64,000 bases of DNA from Agapanthus africanus (GCA_030015575.1 CM057347.1:408860248-408924247), one strand, 5' to 3'. Shown: positions 31,791 through 44,662, counted from the first letter of the stretch. Notes: generated by a model not told the origin, from the sequence alone. Made by a program: numbers and translations.

Positions 31791-33605
31791 AGTGCTACAC
31801 TCATATTCGCGTATATATCCTTTTCCATATCCATACCTACATATGCTACATACATGGATGATATCGATTTGATTTCATGACTAATAGGGACTACATGAGA
31901 TATTTTCATAACTGGATTCTTTTAAAAGAGCAGTTTTCCCTTTTTACTCTTAGTGTCATACGACACATGGCATGGATTTACGCATTGAGTTTGGATTTAT
32001 GGGATTTCTGGATTTGAGAACCGTGGTATTATTTTAAGAAAATACGTACTGTTTTAAAAACCCGGTTTCTCTTGATATGATATTTCAGTGCATCCACCAT
32101 GAGTTTTCTCTGTTCCATAGAGCTTGTGTGAGTATACCCGATTCGAGGAGCGGTAGGCATCGATTGCGGGTACATGGTGGACCCGGTATGGTACCCCGGG
32201 GCAAGAAAACTCGTATTGTTAGACGGTGAGCCCGGCGGAGGGACTACTACCTACCGGTGATTGGTTGGACCTGGCGGTTATCCGGAGGATACTGACCAGA
32301 GTGGATAGATGGATACGGGACGACGCGTACTGCCGGGGCCAAGGGCCGATTCCGCAGACGGAGCCCGTGGGCCGATCCGGACGGACGAAGCCCGATACTT
32401 GAGGATTTGCGTGTCGATGCTAGACACGACTATTTTATGATATTTCGAGTGCCGATGGTGGGCACTCACGATTCTATGAGATTTACAGAATTTGAGGGCC
32501 GATGAGGATGACAGCGCCTGAGTTTTACTGGGATTTGGGTGTATTGATGGACACCGATTATTTTCCACGTTGACATTCCGTGTAGATGTTATTTATTCCC
32601 ATGCTCAGCATTCAGTATTATACATCTCATCCTGTATCTGTAGTACCTGATAGAGTACACATGCTATGCACGATTATTGCATACCTGCTCACCCTATATA
32701 GATGTTGTTAGATTGCATTTGCTATGCACGATTATTGCATACCCTGCTCATCATATTGAGATGTTATTAGATTGCACTTGTTGCATGATTATTGCGCATC
32801 CAGCTCATCATATAGATGTTATCTGTTGGCATAGGTTAGAGTATCGCAGCACGTGCATACTCGCGATTACCTTTATATATTATCTACTATTCACGAGTTG
32901 GCAACTCACCCCCCTTGTGCCACAGTGTTTGCAGGTTGCCCCTTGGAGTAGTCGCGGCAGGCTGTTTTCTTGCATCTTTTGATACAGATACCATTGCAGT
33001 TGGCGTGCGGGCCCTTTGCTGATAGGTGGGTTTTTGTGCGGTATCTGTTTATTTTCCAGTTGTATACACTGTTGTATCTAGTACTCTCCATTTACTTTTC
33101 ATGTATTGACTTAGAGACCAGTTGTGAGGACGATGTATATTATTTGTACTCTGGTGTCGAGCTCGTTGGGAGCCGACTTTATTTATGCAGCTTTATCTTT
33201 CATGATATTTGTTTTCACTTATACTACTCATTTCTTCGCTACGGCGTCGTATATTATATCGTTGTGATTGTTTCCACCGTTGGGCATGATTCTCCCGTTT
33301 GGGATGCTTTATTCATTCTAGATGTCACTTTTACTTATATCTTGTCTCGTACCCGATTTCGGGGCTGGTTTTTACAAAGGAAATGCTGCCAAAATTCTTA
33401 AGATAATAACTTGAACTTTAAAGGATTTTACTAAAAATACTTAAGTTTCTTAAACGTTTTAACAAATATTTCTATTAAATGTTTTAAACACTCACTACTT
33501 CAAATGGTTTTGATTTCTGGGTTCGACTTACTTAGTCGCGTTACGCCAGTAGACGTTACGTGGTTAAGTGCCAGTCACGGGCCGAACTTTCAGTCGTGAC
33601 AAAGT

Positions 33606-33617
33606 TGGTATCAGAGC
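33606..33617 (+). other. Tekay-type primer binding site
   Basis: TGGTATCAGAGC, initiator tRNA-Met type, four bases after the LTR end. Confidence 0.9.
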
Positions 33618-33835
33618 GTAAGTTTTACCTTCGGAGTGTAGGATGACCATAGTATGATGGAGAAGGTAGCTGAAGCAGAGTGGCGTAGCATGTGTATGTT
33701 CCGCGACATACCCACGACACGGTACTCCGCCTAACCGACCTTAGGACTTATTGATTGAAATTCCTTCATGATTGTATACATTCTGGTGATTCGATTTCCG
33801 TATCCTTATCGAATCCTACTTTCTTTTCATCCATT

Positions 33836-34918
33836 ATGCCGCCAAAGACTATGAGGGCGCAAAGAGCAACCGCGAGAGCCGAGATTCGAGTTGACTCGTC
33901 CGAGACGTGGACTGATCCGGGTAGTACACCTGTTGTACCAGAGCAGACCGTTCCTCCTACGACAGATCGAATCGCCATGCTAGGGGCCGGTATGCAGGAG
34001 ATGCGCCAGATGATAGGATCGCTAGTTGAGACGCTTCGAGCGCAGCGACCAGAGGTAGTTCCACCCGTTACGGGGACTGCGATGGTACCTACAGTACAGG
34101 CATTTGCCCCTGCAGCTACGGAGGTTATTACGGTATCGCTATCAGAGTTCATGAGGCCGAAGCCTCCGGTCTTCACAGGCACCGCTGCAGCCGAGGACCC
34201 ACAGTCTTTCATTGATAGGATGGCCCGGATATGTCGTTCACTCAGATGCTCAGATGCGAGATGGGTAGAGTTCGCGAGCTTTCGCCTAGAAGGTCTTGCG
34301 TAGAAATGGTGTGAATCGGTCGAGAAGGGCAGAGCAGCATGTCTTCCTCCTATGACCTGGACCGAGTTTGTGACGGTATTTCTAGCCCGTTTCCTTCCCC
34401 AGAGTGTCAGGGATGCCCGAGCACACAGGTTCGAGTCTTTACGCCAGACGCCGGAGATGACAGTGGCAGAGTACGATGTGATATTCACCGAGCTATCAGT
34501 TTATGCCCCATACCTAGTGGCTACTGAGGAGATGCGAGTCAAGAGATTTGTTCGAGGCTTACTTACCCCACTGTTCCTCGCGATCAGCGCGTAGCATTGC
34601 GATACGTATGCAGCAGCTGTAGACGCAGCCCTATCGGTCGAGGAGCGCCTTGTAGAGACTTCGGTAGTTCCAAGGCCGAAGAGGGTTCATACTGATACAG
34701 CAGCACGGAGACTTCCATTCGGACGCCGTGATAGACACCGTACAGATGGCAGAGACTCGGGGCAAGGTCAGATGTTTAGCTCTTATCCCTAGGAGAGTCA
34801 GCAGTCGTGTGGATGCTTTGGGTGTGGTAGTCCCCATCACCGCGTCAGAGATTGTACCGAAATATGCCGGAGGGAGCCAGCAGTACCGCATGTCACACTT
34901 CCACCTTCCCCACCCTAG
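33836..34918 (+). pseudogene. Tekay-type gag, interrupted by stops
   Basis: Starts at ATG 33836 (MPPKTMRAQRATARAE). The core contains FMRPKPPVFTGTAAAEDPQ and, after TAG at 34301 (where Gln is usual), KWCES and FVTVFLARFLPQSVRDARA. Further stops occur at 34592 and about 34790. A canonical CCHC knuckle CFGCGSPHHRVRDC is at 34814-34855 in the same frame. Protease follows without frame change. It would package element RNA in particles. Confidence 0.88.
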
Positions 34919-35630
34919 AGAGCATTGCCTATTGTACCTACTGTTGCTCCGTGTCAGACTCATACACAGAGAGGCCGTGGTCGCGGAGGGTTTACTCATA
35001 GAGGACGAGGTGGCCGGGGCAGAGGACAGCCAGCTGCCGGCAGAGTACAGCCAGTTGCTAGTAGGGGACCGCCAGTTGCAGGTGGAGGACAGGCATGGGT
35101 TTTCGTGTTGACGCATCAGGACGCGCAGGCGTCCAATGCAGTGGTCTCAGGTACCCTATCAGTATGTTCTGTTGACGCACACGTGTTGTTTGATCCCGGA
35201 TCCACGCAATCGTACGTTTCCACACACTTTGTGCCGAGTTTGGGTATAGAGTCCGGTTTGCTTGATCAGCCGCTTGTTGTGACCACTCTTGTGGGAGAGT
35301 CGTTTGTTGCTAGGCACGTGTTCCGATCTTGTGTTGTCCGTATTGGCGAGAGAGAGTTGCCTGTCGACTTGATCCTTCTTGAGATGTTAGACTTCGACGT
35401 TCTTTTGGGCATGGATTGGTTAGCCACGTGCTATGCGTCTGTGGACTGCCGCGAGAAGACAGTTAGATTTTGTTTTCCCAGCGAGTCGGCTTTTGTTGTG
35501 CAGGGGGACCGTGGTGTCTCCCCTCACATTTTGATTTCTTCTCTTCGCGCTAGACAGCTGTTGAGGAAGGGATGTCAGGGATTTCTAGCCTATGTTTGCG
35601 ATACTAGAGCTACGGATGTTCCGTTGGACC
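34919..35630 (+). pseudogene. Tekay-type aspartic protease region
   Basis: After an Arg/Gly-rich stretch ([19 protein letters not shown]) the protease active site [13 protein letters not shown] is seen, the DPGS form common in this clade, then [20 protein letters not shown]. Open within this stretch and continuous with RT. Confidence 0.85.
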
Positions 35631-36355
35631 AGGTTCCGATTGTTTGTGAGTTCCCTGATGTTTTCCCTAACAAGCTTCCTGGGCTACCGCCTGAGCGCGA
35701 TATTGTTTTCTGCATTTATTTGATTCCCGGCACGGGGCCTATTTCTATACCGCCTTATCGGATGGTCCCGACAGAGCTTAGTGAGTTGAAAGGTCAGTTG
35801 CAAGATTTGCTAGATAAAGGACTTATTCGACCCAGTGTATCTCCTTGGGGTGCTCCGGTCCTGTTTGTCAAGAAGAAAGATGGCAGTTTTCGTTTATGTA
35901 TCGACTACCGCCAGCTGAATAGGGTTACCGTGCGGAACAGATATCCTTTTCCACGCATCGACGACTTGTTCGACCGGCTTCAGGGGGCAGGATATTTTTC
36001 GAGGATCAACTTGCGATCAGGATATCATCAGCTGCGGGTTCGACAGGAGGATATTCCGAGGACAGCTTTCCGCACGTGCTACGGCCATTATGAGTTTTTG
36101 GTGATGTCGTTCGGACTCACCAATGCCCCAGCAGCATTCATAGACTTGATGAACCGTATTTTCCGGCTGTATCTTGATTTGTTCATTCTCGTATTCATTG
36201 ACGATATTTTAGTGTATTCCCAGAGCAGAGAGGAGCACGAGCAGCACTTACGGATCACACTGCAGACTTTGAAAGAGCACCAGCTTTTCGCAAAATTCTC
36301 CAAGTGCGCATTCTGGCTTGACAGCGTAGACTTCTTGGGTCACGTGATTACATGA
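35631..36355 (+). pseudogene. Tekay-type reverse transcriptase, motif A mutated
   Basis: The RT order is clear: [39 protein letters not shown], motif A as [12 protein letters not shown] where Asp is replaced by Asn (codon 36008-36010), [15 protein letters not shown], and the catalytic FIDDILVYS. It ends at TGA 36353, where CGA (Arg) or a similar codon is likely. RNase H continues in frame. Confidence 0.92.
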
Positions 36356-36997
36356 GACGGTATATGTGTGGACCCGAAGAAGATCGAGGCCGTTCAGAGT
36401 TGGCCCAGACCCGCATCAGTTATGGAGATCCGCAGCTTTCTAGGACTGGCCGGCTACTACAGGCGATTTATGCAGGACTTCTCCCGTATTGCCGCACCTT
36501 TGACCGGGTTGACCCGGAAGGGAGTTCCTTTCGATTGGACGGAGGAGTGCAAGCATAGCTTTCAGCAGCTACGGACTTGTTTGACTACGGCGCCGGTGTT
36601 ATCATTGCCTTCAGGATCAGGCGGATTTGTAGTCTATTGTGATGCTTCTCGAATAGGGCTAGGGTGTGTATTGATGCAGCATGACAGGGTGATCGTGTAT
36701 GCTTCACGGCAGTTGAAGAGACATGAACAGAACTACCCCACTCACGATTCGGAGATGGCTGCAGTGGTCTTTGCACTCAAGATCTGGCGACATTACCTAT
36801 ACGGCGAGTCATGCCAGATATTCACTGATCACAAGAGCTTAAAGTATATATTTCAGCAGCGAGACCTGAATCTCAGACAGCGCCGTTGGATGGAACTAGT
36901 AAAGGACTACGATTGCGAGATCTTGTATCACCCAGGCAAGGCTAATGTAGTGGCGGATGCTTTGAGCAGGAGGCCGGGGGTAATCTATCCTGTTTGA
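36356..36997 (+). pseudogene. Tekay-type RT connection and RNase H
   Basis: [19 protein letters not shown] (connection), then RNase H with [38 protein letters not shown] and [13 protein letters not shown], ending [16 protein letters not shown]. The D-E-D-D residues appear intact. TGA at 36995 ends the frame, and a frameshift follows before integrase. Confidence 0.9.
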
Positions 36998-37050
36998 GCG
37001 CAGTACAGAGATAGTCGTAGGCAGATTGGCAGATTTTATGCGACAGCTGA

Positions 37051-38597
37051 GTGCAGTTCGAGTTCACGCCGATCGGGGGACAGCTTGCGCATGTTCGTGC
37101 ACACCCACAGTTGCTTGACCGTATACATGAAGCACAGTATAGTGATGACCGTCATTCAGAGATCATGGCACAGATTGGACAGGGCAGATTTTTCGAGTTC
37201 GTGATCGATGATCAGGGGATACTGGGATTTGGGACTAGACTGTGCGTACCAGATGCTGAGGGATTGCGGCGTGAGATTCTTGAGGAGGCACATCGATCAG
37301 TGTATAGTGTTCATCCGGGTTCCACCAAGTGTACCATGATATGAGGGATGTTTACTGGTGGGACGGAATGAAGAAGGGCATCGCAGACTTCGTGTCGAGA
37401 TGCCTGACTTGTCAGCAAGTCAAGGCCAAGCACCAGAGGCCAGCGGGAGAGCTACAGCCGTTACCCATTCCGGAGTGGAAATGGGAGCAGATTTCTATGG
37501 ATTTCGTTGTGGGTCTACCCAGGACTAGGCGAGGGTATGACTCTATCTGGGTGATCGTGGATTGTTTAACGAAAGCGGCTCACTTCCTGCCGGTGAAGAC
37601 GACTTTCGGATTTGCTCAGTATGCCCAGATATACATCGAAAAGATTGTATGACTGCATGGAGTCCCGACGTGTATCGTGTCCGACCAAGGCACCTAGTTT
37701 ACCAGCCGACTATAGCAGAGGCTTCAGGAGGCCTTGGGCACCCGCTTGAGTTTCAGCACAGCATTTCATCCGCAGACCGACGGCAAGTCAGAGCGGACTA
37801 TTCAGACTCTCGAGGACATGCTCCGAGCGTGCGTTTTAGACTTTGGTGGTAGCTGGGATCATCATTTACCCTTGGTGGAGTTCTCCTATAACAATAGTTT
37901 TCAGGATACTATTCAGATGGCACCTTTCGAGGCCTTGTATGGGAGGAGATGCAGATCGCCCATCTGTTGGACAAAGCTCAGTGAGAGCAGTTTTTTTGGG
38001 CCACAGATCGTACATGAGACGACCGAGAAGATACAGCTGATTCGAGACAGGATGAGGACAGCTCAGAGCAGACAGAAATCATATGCTGACAGACGCCGCC
38101 GTAGATTAGAGTTCGCAGTTGGCGATCACGTTTTTCTGAGGGTCTCTCCGATGAAGGGAGTGATGAGGTTTGGACGGAAGGGGAAGCTTAGCCCCGAATT
38201 CATAGGTCCCTTCGAGATCCTCGAGCATATGGGCGCAGTGGCATATCGTTTGGCTCTTCCACCCGACTTCCCAGACGTTCACCCCGTATTCCACGTTTCG
38301 ATGCTTCGCAGATACCTATATGACCCTTCTCACATGATTCAGCATCAGACCGTTCAGCTCAAGCGCGATCTTTCATTCACCGAGCAGCCAGTCGTGATAT
38401 TGGACCGGCAGGTGAAGAAACTTAGATCGAAGGTCTTGCCATCAGTGAAGGTGCTTTGGCGCAGCCCGAATGGTGAAGAGATCACTTGGGAGGCCGAGGG
38501 CGAGATGCGGAAGAAATTCGCTCATCTCTTTGAAGGTATGCGTAGCTTTATATTTTTTAATTCGGGGACGAATTTCTTTAAGGGGGAAAGATTGTAA
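37051..38597 (+). pseudogene. Tekay-type integrase with chromodomain, frameshifted
   Basis: The first part (37051-37344) includes AHRSVYSVHPGSTKC. A shift near 37335 moves to the frame with CLTCQQVKAKHQ. The core has Asp in SMDFVVGLP, Asp in VSDQGT and Glu in QTDGKSERTIQ, with stops TGA 37650, TAG about 37694 and TAG about 37710. The C part shows FEALYGRRCRSP, FIGPFEILEHMG and VFHVSMLRRYL, then a chromodomain-like VKVLWRSPNGEEITWEAE (38439-38537). The chromodomain normally directs insertion by reading chromatin marks. Confidence 0.9.
38581..38592 (+). other. Tekay-type polypurine tract
   Basis: AGGGGGAAAGAT directly before LTR start TGTAACAC, preceded by the clade-typical GGGGACGAATTTCTTTAA. 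Confidence 0.85.
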
Positions 38598-41500
38598 CAC
38601 ATTAGGATGTGTTTGGTGGCTAATTATATTTAAATAATGGTTTTTAATAAAAAGTTTACCAATTTGATTTTCAAATATTTTATCAAATTTAATGAATATT
38701 TTATTAGAATTTTTCTAGGCTTGCACACACATGTGCATGTAAACTAGGGCTTAAATGGGGTTAGACCATGATTAGCAACCATGGTGGACTAACCATCTTG
38801 TTAAGACACTTTGGATTTTTATTAAGGGTTTTGGGGTTAATTGTTTTTTTTTCTTTTAAATGGATTATTGTTTTGGGTTTGACTTGGTGAGAGAGAGAGA
38901 GAGTGCATGATGGCATCATGGCTTGAGCCATGCCTTCATTAAATAAAGAGAGAGTGGGGGGGTTGACTAGCCTTAGCTCTCATTTCTTTTGCCTTGCCTC
39001 TCATTTTTCTCACATCTCTCATTCACACACAAACAACACAACACCAGCAGCAGCAGCAGCAACAGCATGGAGCAGCAGCAGCAACAGAAGCCTCAGTAGC
39101 AATAGAAACAGCTTCAGCAACATTAGCAACAACTCTAGCAGCAACAGCAGCACCTCTTCCTTTTCTCCTCCCTCTTCCTGCTTCGTAGGGTCGAGAGTGA
39201 GGTATAAGATCTGAGCCTAACTTCCTTTTGCTAAACTTATGTGTAGAATTAGCTTCGGTTAGTGATAAAAGTGAGTTTTTGTGCTAAATATGGTGTTTTG
39301 TGTGAAGTTGTGGCCAAGTGATGATTGTGATAGTTAGACTAACTTGGTTAAGTGTTATTAGGGCCACATAAACCTAGCTTTAACCCATATTTCACCAAAA
39401 TACCCTAGGTTTCCATTTTGTGCAAAATTTAACGTTTTAAAGTGAATTTTTAGCTTTCTGTGATCTTCTATAGACCTGGGTATTTAAGAGAAAATCTGAG
39501 TTAACTGTAGCCTACTTTTTAGACCCTGATTACACCACCAGAGAACGAGACCCCCTGCCCAAGTTTTGGCCACCGATTTATTCTTTCTGGCCACAATTTG
39601 CGGCCAGATGAGGGAGTCTTGGGGTTGGGTTTGTGTGGGTAGGTGTCTGCTGTACATTTGAAGCCTGTGGTATGTGCAATTTTGTAAGTTTTCACCTGTG
39701 TCAAAATCTGGAACCATAGATCGTTTTTCCAATACGTTTTGTTTACGCAGCACGTGTGATACGTGAGTGGGTTCTGTGATCCAGCGTGTCGCGACGTGTC
39801 AATGTAGCTTTAGACGCGTATACGCACGTTTCAGCGTAACGGACACACGCGCGTTTAGTTCATGACGCGAGTTTCTCATTTGATTTCGATATCGCGTTTT
39901 GCGAGATATTTTGCTTATATGGATTCCTTATGTAAATTCTAGGTTCGCAGGCGGGTAGGTCGGATACCGCAAAGAAAGGGAAGCAAGTGGTCGGCTACGC
40001 TTAGCACGCGACCAGGTGAGTAGATTTAACATCTACGGGGAAATCGCCCGTATGGCGTTAAGCGTCAGGGCGTGATAGGATATTTAGTCATAGAATTTAT
40101 GTGTACTATTGTAGCATACCCTCTTTGTTGCATGTAGAAATGGTAATTATAGAACACTGCACTGTCACTAACAGTTAAACTGCACGAGCACTATTTGTAT
40201 GTTACACTCACACCGTTAGTGATTGCCATGACACTCGCACTATAGGATTGCTATGAATTTTACATCATCTTGATTTCTGCATCATTGATGATTGTCATGA
40301 CTTGTCGCATTTTGGCATATACTATTTTCATAGTAGTGCTACACTCATATTCGCGTATATATCCTTTTGGACATCCATACCTACATATGCTACATACATG
40401 GATGATATAGATTTGATTTCATGAATAATATGGACCACATGAGATATTTTCAAAACTGGATTCTTTTAAAAGAGCAGTTTTCCCTTTTTACTTTTAGTGT
40501 CATACGACACATGGCATGGATTTACGCATTGAGTTTGGATTTATGAGATTTCTGGATTTGAGAACCGTGGTATTATTTTAAGAAAATACGCACTGTTTTA
40601 AAAACCCGGTTTCTCTTGATATGATATTTCAGTGCGTTCACCATGAGTTTTCTCGGTTCCAGAGAGCTAGTGTGAGTATACCCTATTCGAGGAGCGGTAG
40701 GCACCGATTGCGGGTACATGGTGGACCCGGTATGGTACCCCGGGGCAAGAAGACTCGTATTGTTAGTCGGAGAGCCCGGCGGAGGGACTACTACCTACCG
40801 GTGATTGGTTGGACCTGGCGGTTATCCGGAGGATACCGACCAGAGTCGAAAGATGGATACGGGATGACGCGTACTGCCGGGGCCAAGGGCCGATTCCGCA
40901 GACGGAGCCCGTGGGCCGATCCGGACGGACAGAGCCCGATACTTGAGGATTTGCGTGTCGATGCTAGACACGACTATTTTATGATATTTCGAGTGCCGAT
41001 GTTGGGCACTCACGATTCTATGAGATTTACAGAATTTGAGGGCCGATGAGGATGACAGCGCCTGAGTTTTACTGGGATTTGGGTGTATTGATGGACATCG
41101 ATTATTTTCCACGTTGACATTCTATGTAGATGTTATTTATTCCCATGCTCAGCATTCAGTATTATACATCTCATCCTGTATCTGTAGTACCTGATAGAGT
41201 ACACATGATATGCACGATTATTGCATACCAGCTCACCCTATATAGATGTTGTTAGATTGAATTTGCTATGCACGATTATTGTATACAATACTCATCATAT
41301 TAAGATGTTATTAGATTGCACTTATTGCATGATTATTATGCATCCAGCTCATCATATAGATGTTATCTGTTGGCATAGGTTAGAGTATCGCAGCACGTGC
41401 ATACTCGCGATTACCTTTATATGTTATCTACTATTCACGAGTTGGCAACTCACCCCGTTGTGCCACAGTGTTTGCAGGTTGCCCCTCAGAGTAGTCGCGG

Positions 41501-42145
41501 CAGGCTATTTTCTTGCATCTTTTGATACAGATACCATTGCAGTTGGCGTGCGAGCCCTTTGCTGATAGGTGGGTTTTTGTGCGGTATCTGTTTATTTTCC
41601 AGTTGTATACACTGTTGTATCTAGTACTCTCCATCTACTTTTCATGTATTGACTTAGAGACCAGTTGTGAGGACGATGTATATTATTTGTACTCTAGTGT
41701 CGAGCTCGTTGGGAGCCGACTTTATTTATGCAGCTTTATCTTTCATGATATTTGTTTTCGCATATACTGCTCATTTCTTCGCTACGGCGTCGTATATTAT
41801 ATCGTGGTGATTGCTTCCGCCGTTGGGCGTGATTCTCCCATTTGGGTTGCTTTATTCATTCTATATGTCACTTTTACTTATATCTTGTCTTGTACCCAAT
41901 TTCGGGGCTGGTTTTTACAAAGGAAATGCTGCCAAAATTTTTAAGATAATAACATGAATTTTAAAGGATTTTACTAAAACTACTTAAGGTTTTCTAAACG
42001 TTTTAACAAATGTTTCTATTAAATGTTTTAAACACTCACTACTTCAAATGGTTTTGATTTTTGGGTTTGGCTTACTTAGTCGCGTTACGCCAGTAGACGT
42101 TACGTGGTTAAGTGCCGGTCACGGGCCGAACTTTGGGTCGTGACA
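38593..42145 (+). mobile_element. Tekay-type 3' LTR
   Basis: Starts TGTAACACATTAGGATGTG and ends GGGTCGTGACA. Collinear with 29769-33601 but lacking the 59 bp array and with scattered substitutions. No gene seen. Confidence 0.9.
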
Positions 42146-42150
42146 TTTAG
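42146..42150. repeat. Target site duplication TTTAG, right copy
   Basis: Matches 29764-29768. Confidence 0.92.
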
Positions 42151-42362
42151 CCTATGTGGCTGGCCATATTTTCACAAAACCCCCTCAAATTTTCATGGTG
42201 TTCATGTTATATCTCATACAACATTCTGCAGTTGTTTAAAAAATATTTAGAGCCCTTTAAAAATTCGACAGAAACTGGATTTCGTAGTTTCAAGTTTCGG
42301 AGTTGTTTTGGTTTTGTACTCTAACAAATATCGTTTAAATCTCTAGCTTGGCTATGATACCA
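42151..42362 (-). other. Copia leader end of region 2 with mutated primer site
   Basis: Homologous to the 3' part of 5340-5667. The primer site at 42351-42362 reads, on the minus strand, TGGTATCATAGC, one base off the tRNA-Met site at 5654-5665. Confidence 0.8.
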
Positions 42363-43272
42363 CTGTAGGGTTACTTAGCAAGGCAGCAAGGTTTCGGGAG
42401 GTATCGTCCATGCCGTTTTCAAATTTTTGCATTTCTAAAGAACCCTAACCTAGAATCTTAACTAGAGTTTTAAACAAAATAACATGCAAACAACTTTGCA
42501 AACTAAGTGAATGCGGAATACAACCTTTGTAGACCGGTTCTTCACTTCAAATGCTCCATGTAGAAGTCCCTTCGCTGCGAGTAAGAATCCCCCGAACTCT
42601 TGAGAGGCTCCATAAGGTGAAAGATGCAAACTTACTCCAACTCTTCGAGGCGGAAGATGATCTACGTCGAGGAGACTCAAGCTCATGCTATCTCTTCACT
42701 AATGTGTGAAATTAGTGAAGCAAACACCCTAAACTAAATGGCTAATAGTAGAGGATGATGAAGTAGGAAGTGGGCTCACTTTGGATTTCAATTTCTCATA
42801 ATCTATCATTACTTTCACAAAAGCTAGAAAGCTTAAAATGAGGAAGAAGAAGAAGTTCAAGTGATGAAAGAATAAATCATATGGTTCAAAATGCAACCAT
42901 GAGTGAGTATATCAACCATATACTAACTCATGTAGAGATTTAACCATTGTGTATGGTTAATGGTTGGGTTGATAAATATCTTAAGAAAAATAAAAGAGTG
43001 GACTAAGTCAATGGTTATCATCAAGCTTCTTCAAGCTTCCAACCATCAAAATATCTCCACTAATTTGTAATTACTTAAGAATAAATATTAAACCCTAACA
43101 TTAACCCTAGCATGTTGTGAGTCTCATACATCCATGTTGCATATGTAACCTAGCATGTAACAACAATATATATCACATATATATTTTGTGCATAAAGAAA
43201 ACAATACATTAAACATATATCACATATATGTTAAATGTATCATAAGTGAGAAAAATAAATACTTAAGTGAGC

Positions 43273-43322
<50 letters not shown>
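43273..43322. repeat. TA dinucleotide run
   Basis: About 25 uninterrupted TA units inside LTR-C, where LTR-B has only a short AT stretch. Confidence 0.9.
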
Positions 43323-43323
<1 letters not shown>

Positions 43324-43452
43324 TTTCATCGAATCTACACTTGATTCGATAACCCGGCTATATCATATATAACCGGCCAATATCACATATCGCGAGAATA
43401 GAATGCGGTATCACATACACGCATTAATCTCGGTCCCGTACATATCACATAT

Positions 43453-43457
43453 GTGCA
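43453..43457. repeat. Target site duplication GTGCA, left copy
   Basis: GTGCA before TGTAATACCC recurs at 54351-54355 after GCGTGACA. Confidence 0.93.
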
Positions 43458-43668
43458 TGTAATACCCGGTCCTCTTTTATACACCAGTGTCCGTATTTAT
43501 AAAAAACTATCACTTACAAATTTGTTAGTTTATATTCAAAATTATTTTTTAGTTAGTTTAAATATCTTATTACCTATCTAGTATATTCTTTCCCAGATTC
43601 TCGTAATTGCTATTTCCTGACCGGCCCTTTTCCCCAGGTTCCCTATCCTTACTTATTTCCAAACCCCA

Positions 43669-43985
43669 AGCCCATTCCTTATCTCATTTTCACTATTCTT
43701 TCATAGCCCAGCACCAGCCTTTTCTTTTATTCAATTCTTTGATTTATTTTCGCAACCCAAGCCCGCCAGCCCATCTCCTTTATTATTTATCCTTTTATTT
43801 TTCTCAAACCCAAGCCCGGCCCCCTCAATTTATTTATTTCATTTTCCTTAAATTCCCAGCCCCGGCCCGTTTCCATAATTTCCTTAATTCAATTCTTTTC
43901 CTTTTCCCCCTGGCCCAGAGTCTTAAGCCCAGCCCACTTCATTTTATTTTTAAACTAAATCCTCCTTCAAAAGCCCTGTAGCCCA
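43669..43985 (+). promoter_or_regulatory. Cluster of site II-like motifs (AGCCCA/GGCCCA)
   Basis: AGCCCA at 43669, 43705, 43768, 43926, 43931 and 43980, and GGCCCA at 43912, are reverse complements of TGGGCT/TGGGCC, the site II element bound by TCP factors in promoters of plant growth and cell-cycle genes. Promoter activity is inferred from the motifs only. Confidence 0.5.
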
Positions 43986-44606
43986 TTTCTTTCCCCCATC
44001 ACTGTTTCTCTTCCTAACGGTAACTCCCCCTCTCCCGCTCGCGATCCTCTTTACCCGCCGCCTCCTTCGCCCACGCCCGCGCCCACGTCGACGCGCACGT
44101 TTCCCCTACGACCGCTCCCTCACCTCGTTCTCCATTCCTCTCTCTCTCGTTCTCCATTATTCCTACTCACTTCCCTTCTTCTCCTCTCTTCCTCCACCTA
44201 GCTCCCCACTCCTCCAGAAAACCCACATCGGCCGACCCCATGGTTTGAGCTCACTGCCGGAGCTAACTCCATCGACCACGACGCAACCAACTCCCAACAT
44301 CACCAAGCCTCGCTCGCTGCACCCAACAACCGCCGGCGCCCTCTCGTCGGCAAACCCCTGTCTCCTCGTCGACTGCACCATCGTCATCACCCTCGTCTCC
44401 GACCCTGTCTCTCTCTCTCTCCCGACCTCTCTCTCTCTCTCCCGATCTCCCCCTCTCTCCCTGAGCTCTCTCTCTCTCTCTCGTGTCCCTCTCTTTCTAA
44501 CTCCCTCTGTGTTTTCTCCTTCCCAGCTTTCTCCCTCTCTCTCGTTCTCTCCCCCTCTGTGTTTTCTCCTTCTCACTCCCTCTCTGTACTCTCTCTCGAT
44601 CTCCTA

Positions 44607-44656
44607 AAAACCCTAATCCAACGAGACAGAACGAAGAAATTCTAGGGTTTAATCCT
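44607..44656 (+). promoter_or_regulatory. Telo-box-like words and leader before the shugoshin ORF
   Basis: AAAACCCTAATCC near 44607 and TCTAGGGTTTAATCC near 44641 resemble the AAACCCTA telo box often paired with site II motifs in 5' regions of plant cell-cycle genes. They lie within 60 bases of the ATG at 44663, after a long CT-rich tract (44403-44600). Confidence 0.5.
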
Positions 44657-44662
44657 TCGTCG

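Larger units (their letters stand above)
29769..33601 (+). mobile_element. Tekay-type 5' LTR
   Basis: Starts TGTAACACCTTAGGATGTG and ends CAGTCGTGACA. It holds a CAG/CAA-rich stretch and five 59 bp repeats. Small frames within it (for example 32970-33401) recur in the 3' LTR but have no recognisable domain. Confidence 0.9.
29769..42145 (+). mobile_element. Tekay/Del-type chromovirus, complete, 12.4 kb
   Basis: It has long LTRs (3.8 and 3.6 kb) with TG...CA ends, a tRNA-Met primer site, a single-frame gag-pol in the order gag, protease, RT, RNase H, integrase, and a C-terminal chromodomain. LTR length and primer fit the Tekay (Del) clade. Stops, two frameshifts and a changed RT catalytic residue make it defective. 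TSD TTTAG. Confidence 0.9.
42364..43457 (-). mobile_element. Copia LTR-C, left part
   Basis: Ends (minus strand) CCCTACA beside the primer site and parallels LTR-B from 5668. It contains the hairpins ATATATAT-CAC-ATATATAT near 43165, AACATATAT-CAC-ATATATGTT near 43215, CATAT-CAC-ATATG near 43440 and a TA run (43273-43322). Cut by the insertion at 43458. Confidence 0.88.

Noticed and set aside
32970..33401. Tyr/Phe/Leu-rich 143-codon frame in both Tekay-type LTRs (also 41513-41944)
   Set aside because: Open in both LTRs, but the LTRs descend from one sequence, so this is not independent evidence. The peptide is compositionally biased with no domain or good start context. A test across the family would be needed to revive it.
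33766..34488. 240-codon minus-strand frame opposite the Tekay-type gag
   Set aside because: It lies wholly on the complement of a recognised gag frame with the CCHC region downstream, and its peptide has no domain. It is a shadow.
44163..44607. Arg/Glu-rich and Ser/Leu-rich frames on both strands in the CT tract
   Set aside because: Low-complexity frames arising from (CT)n sequence before the shugoshin ATG. No independent support.
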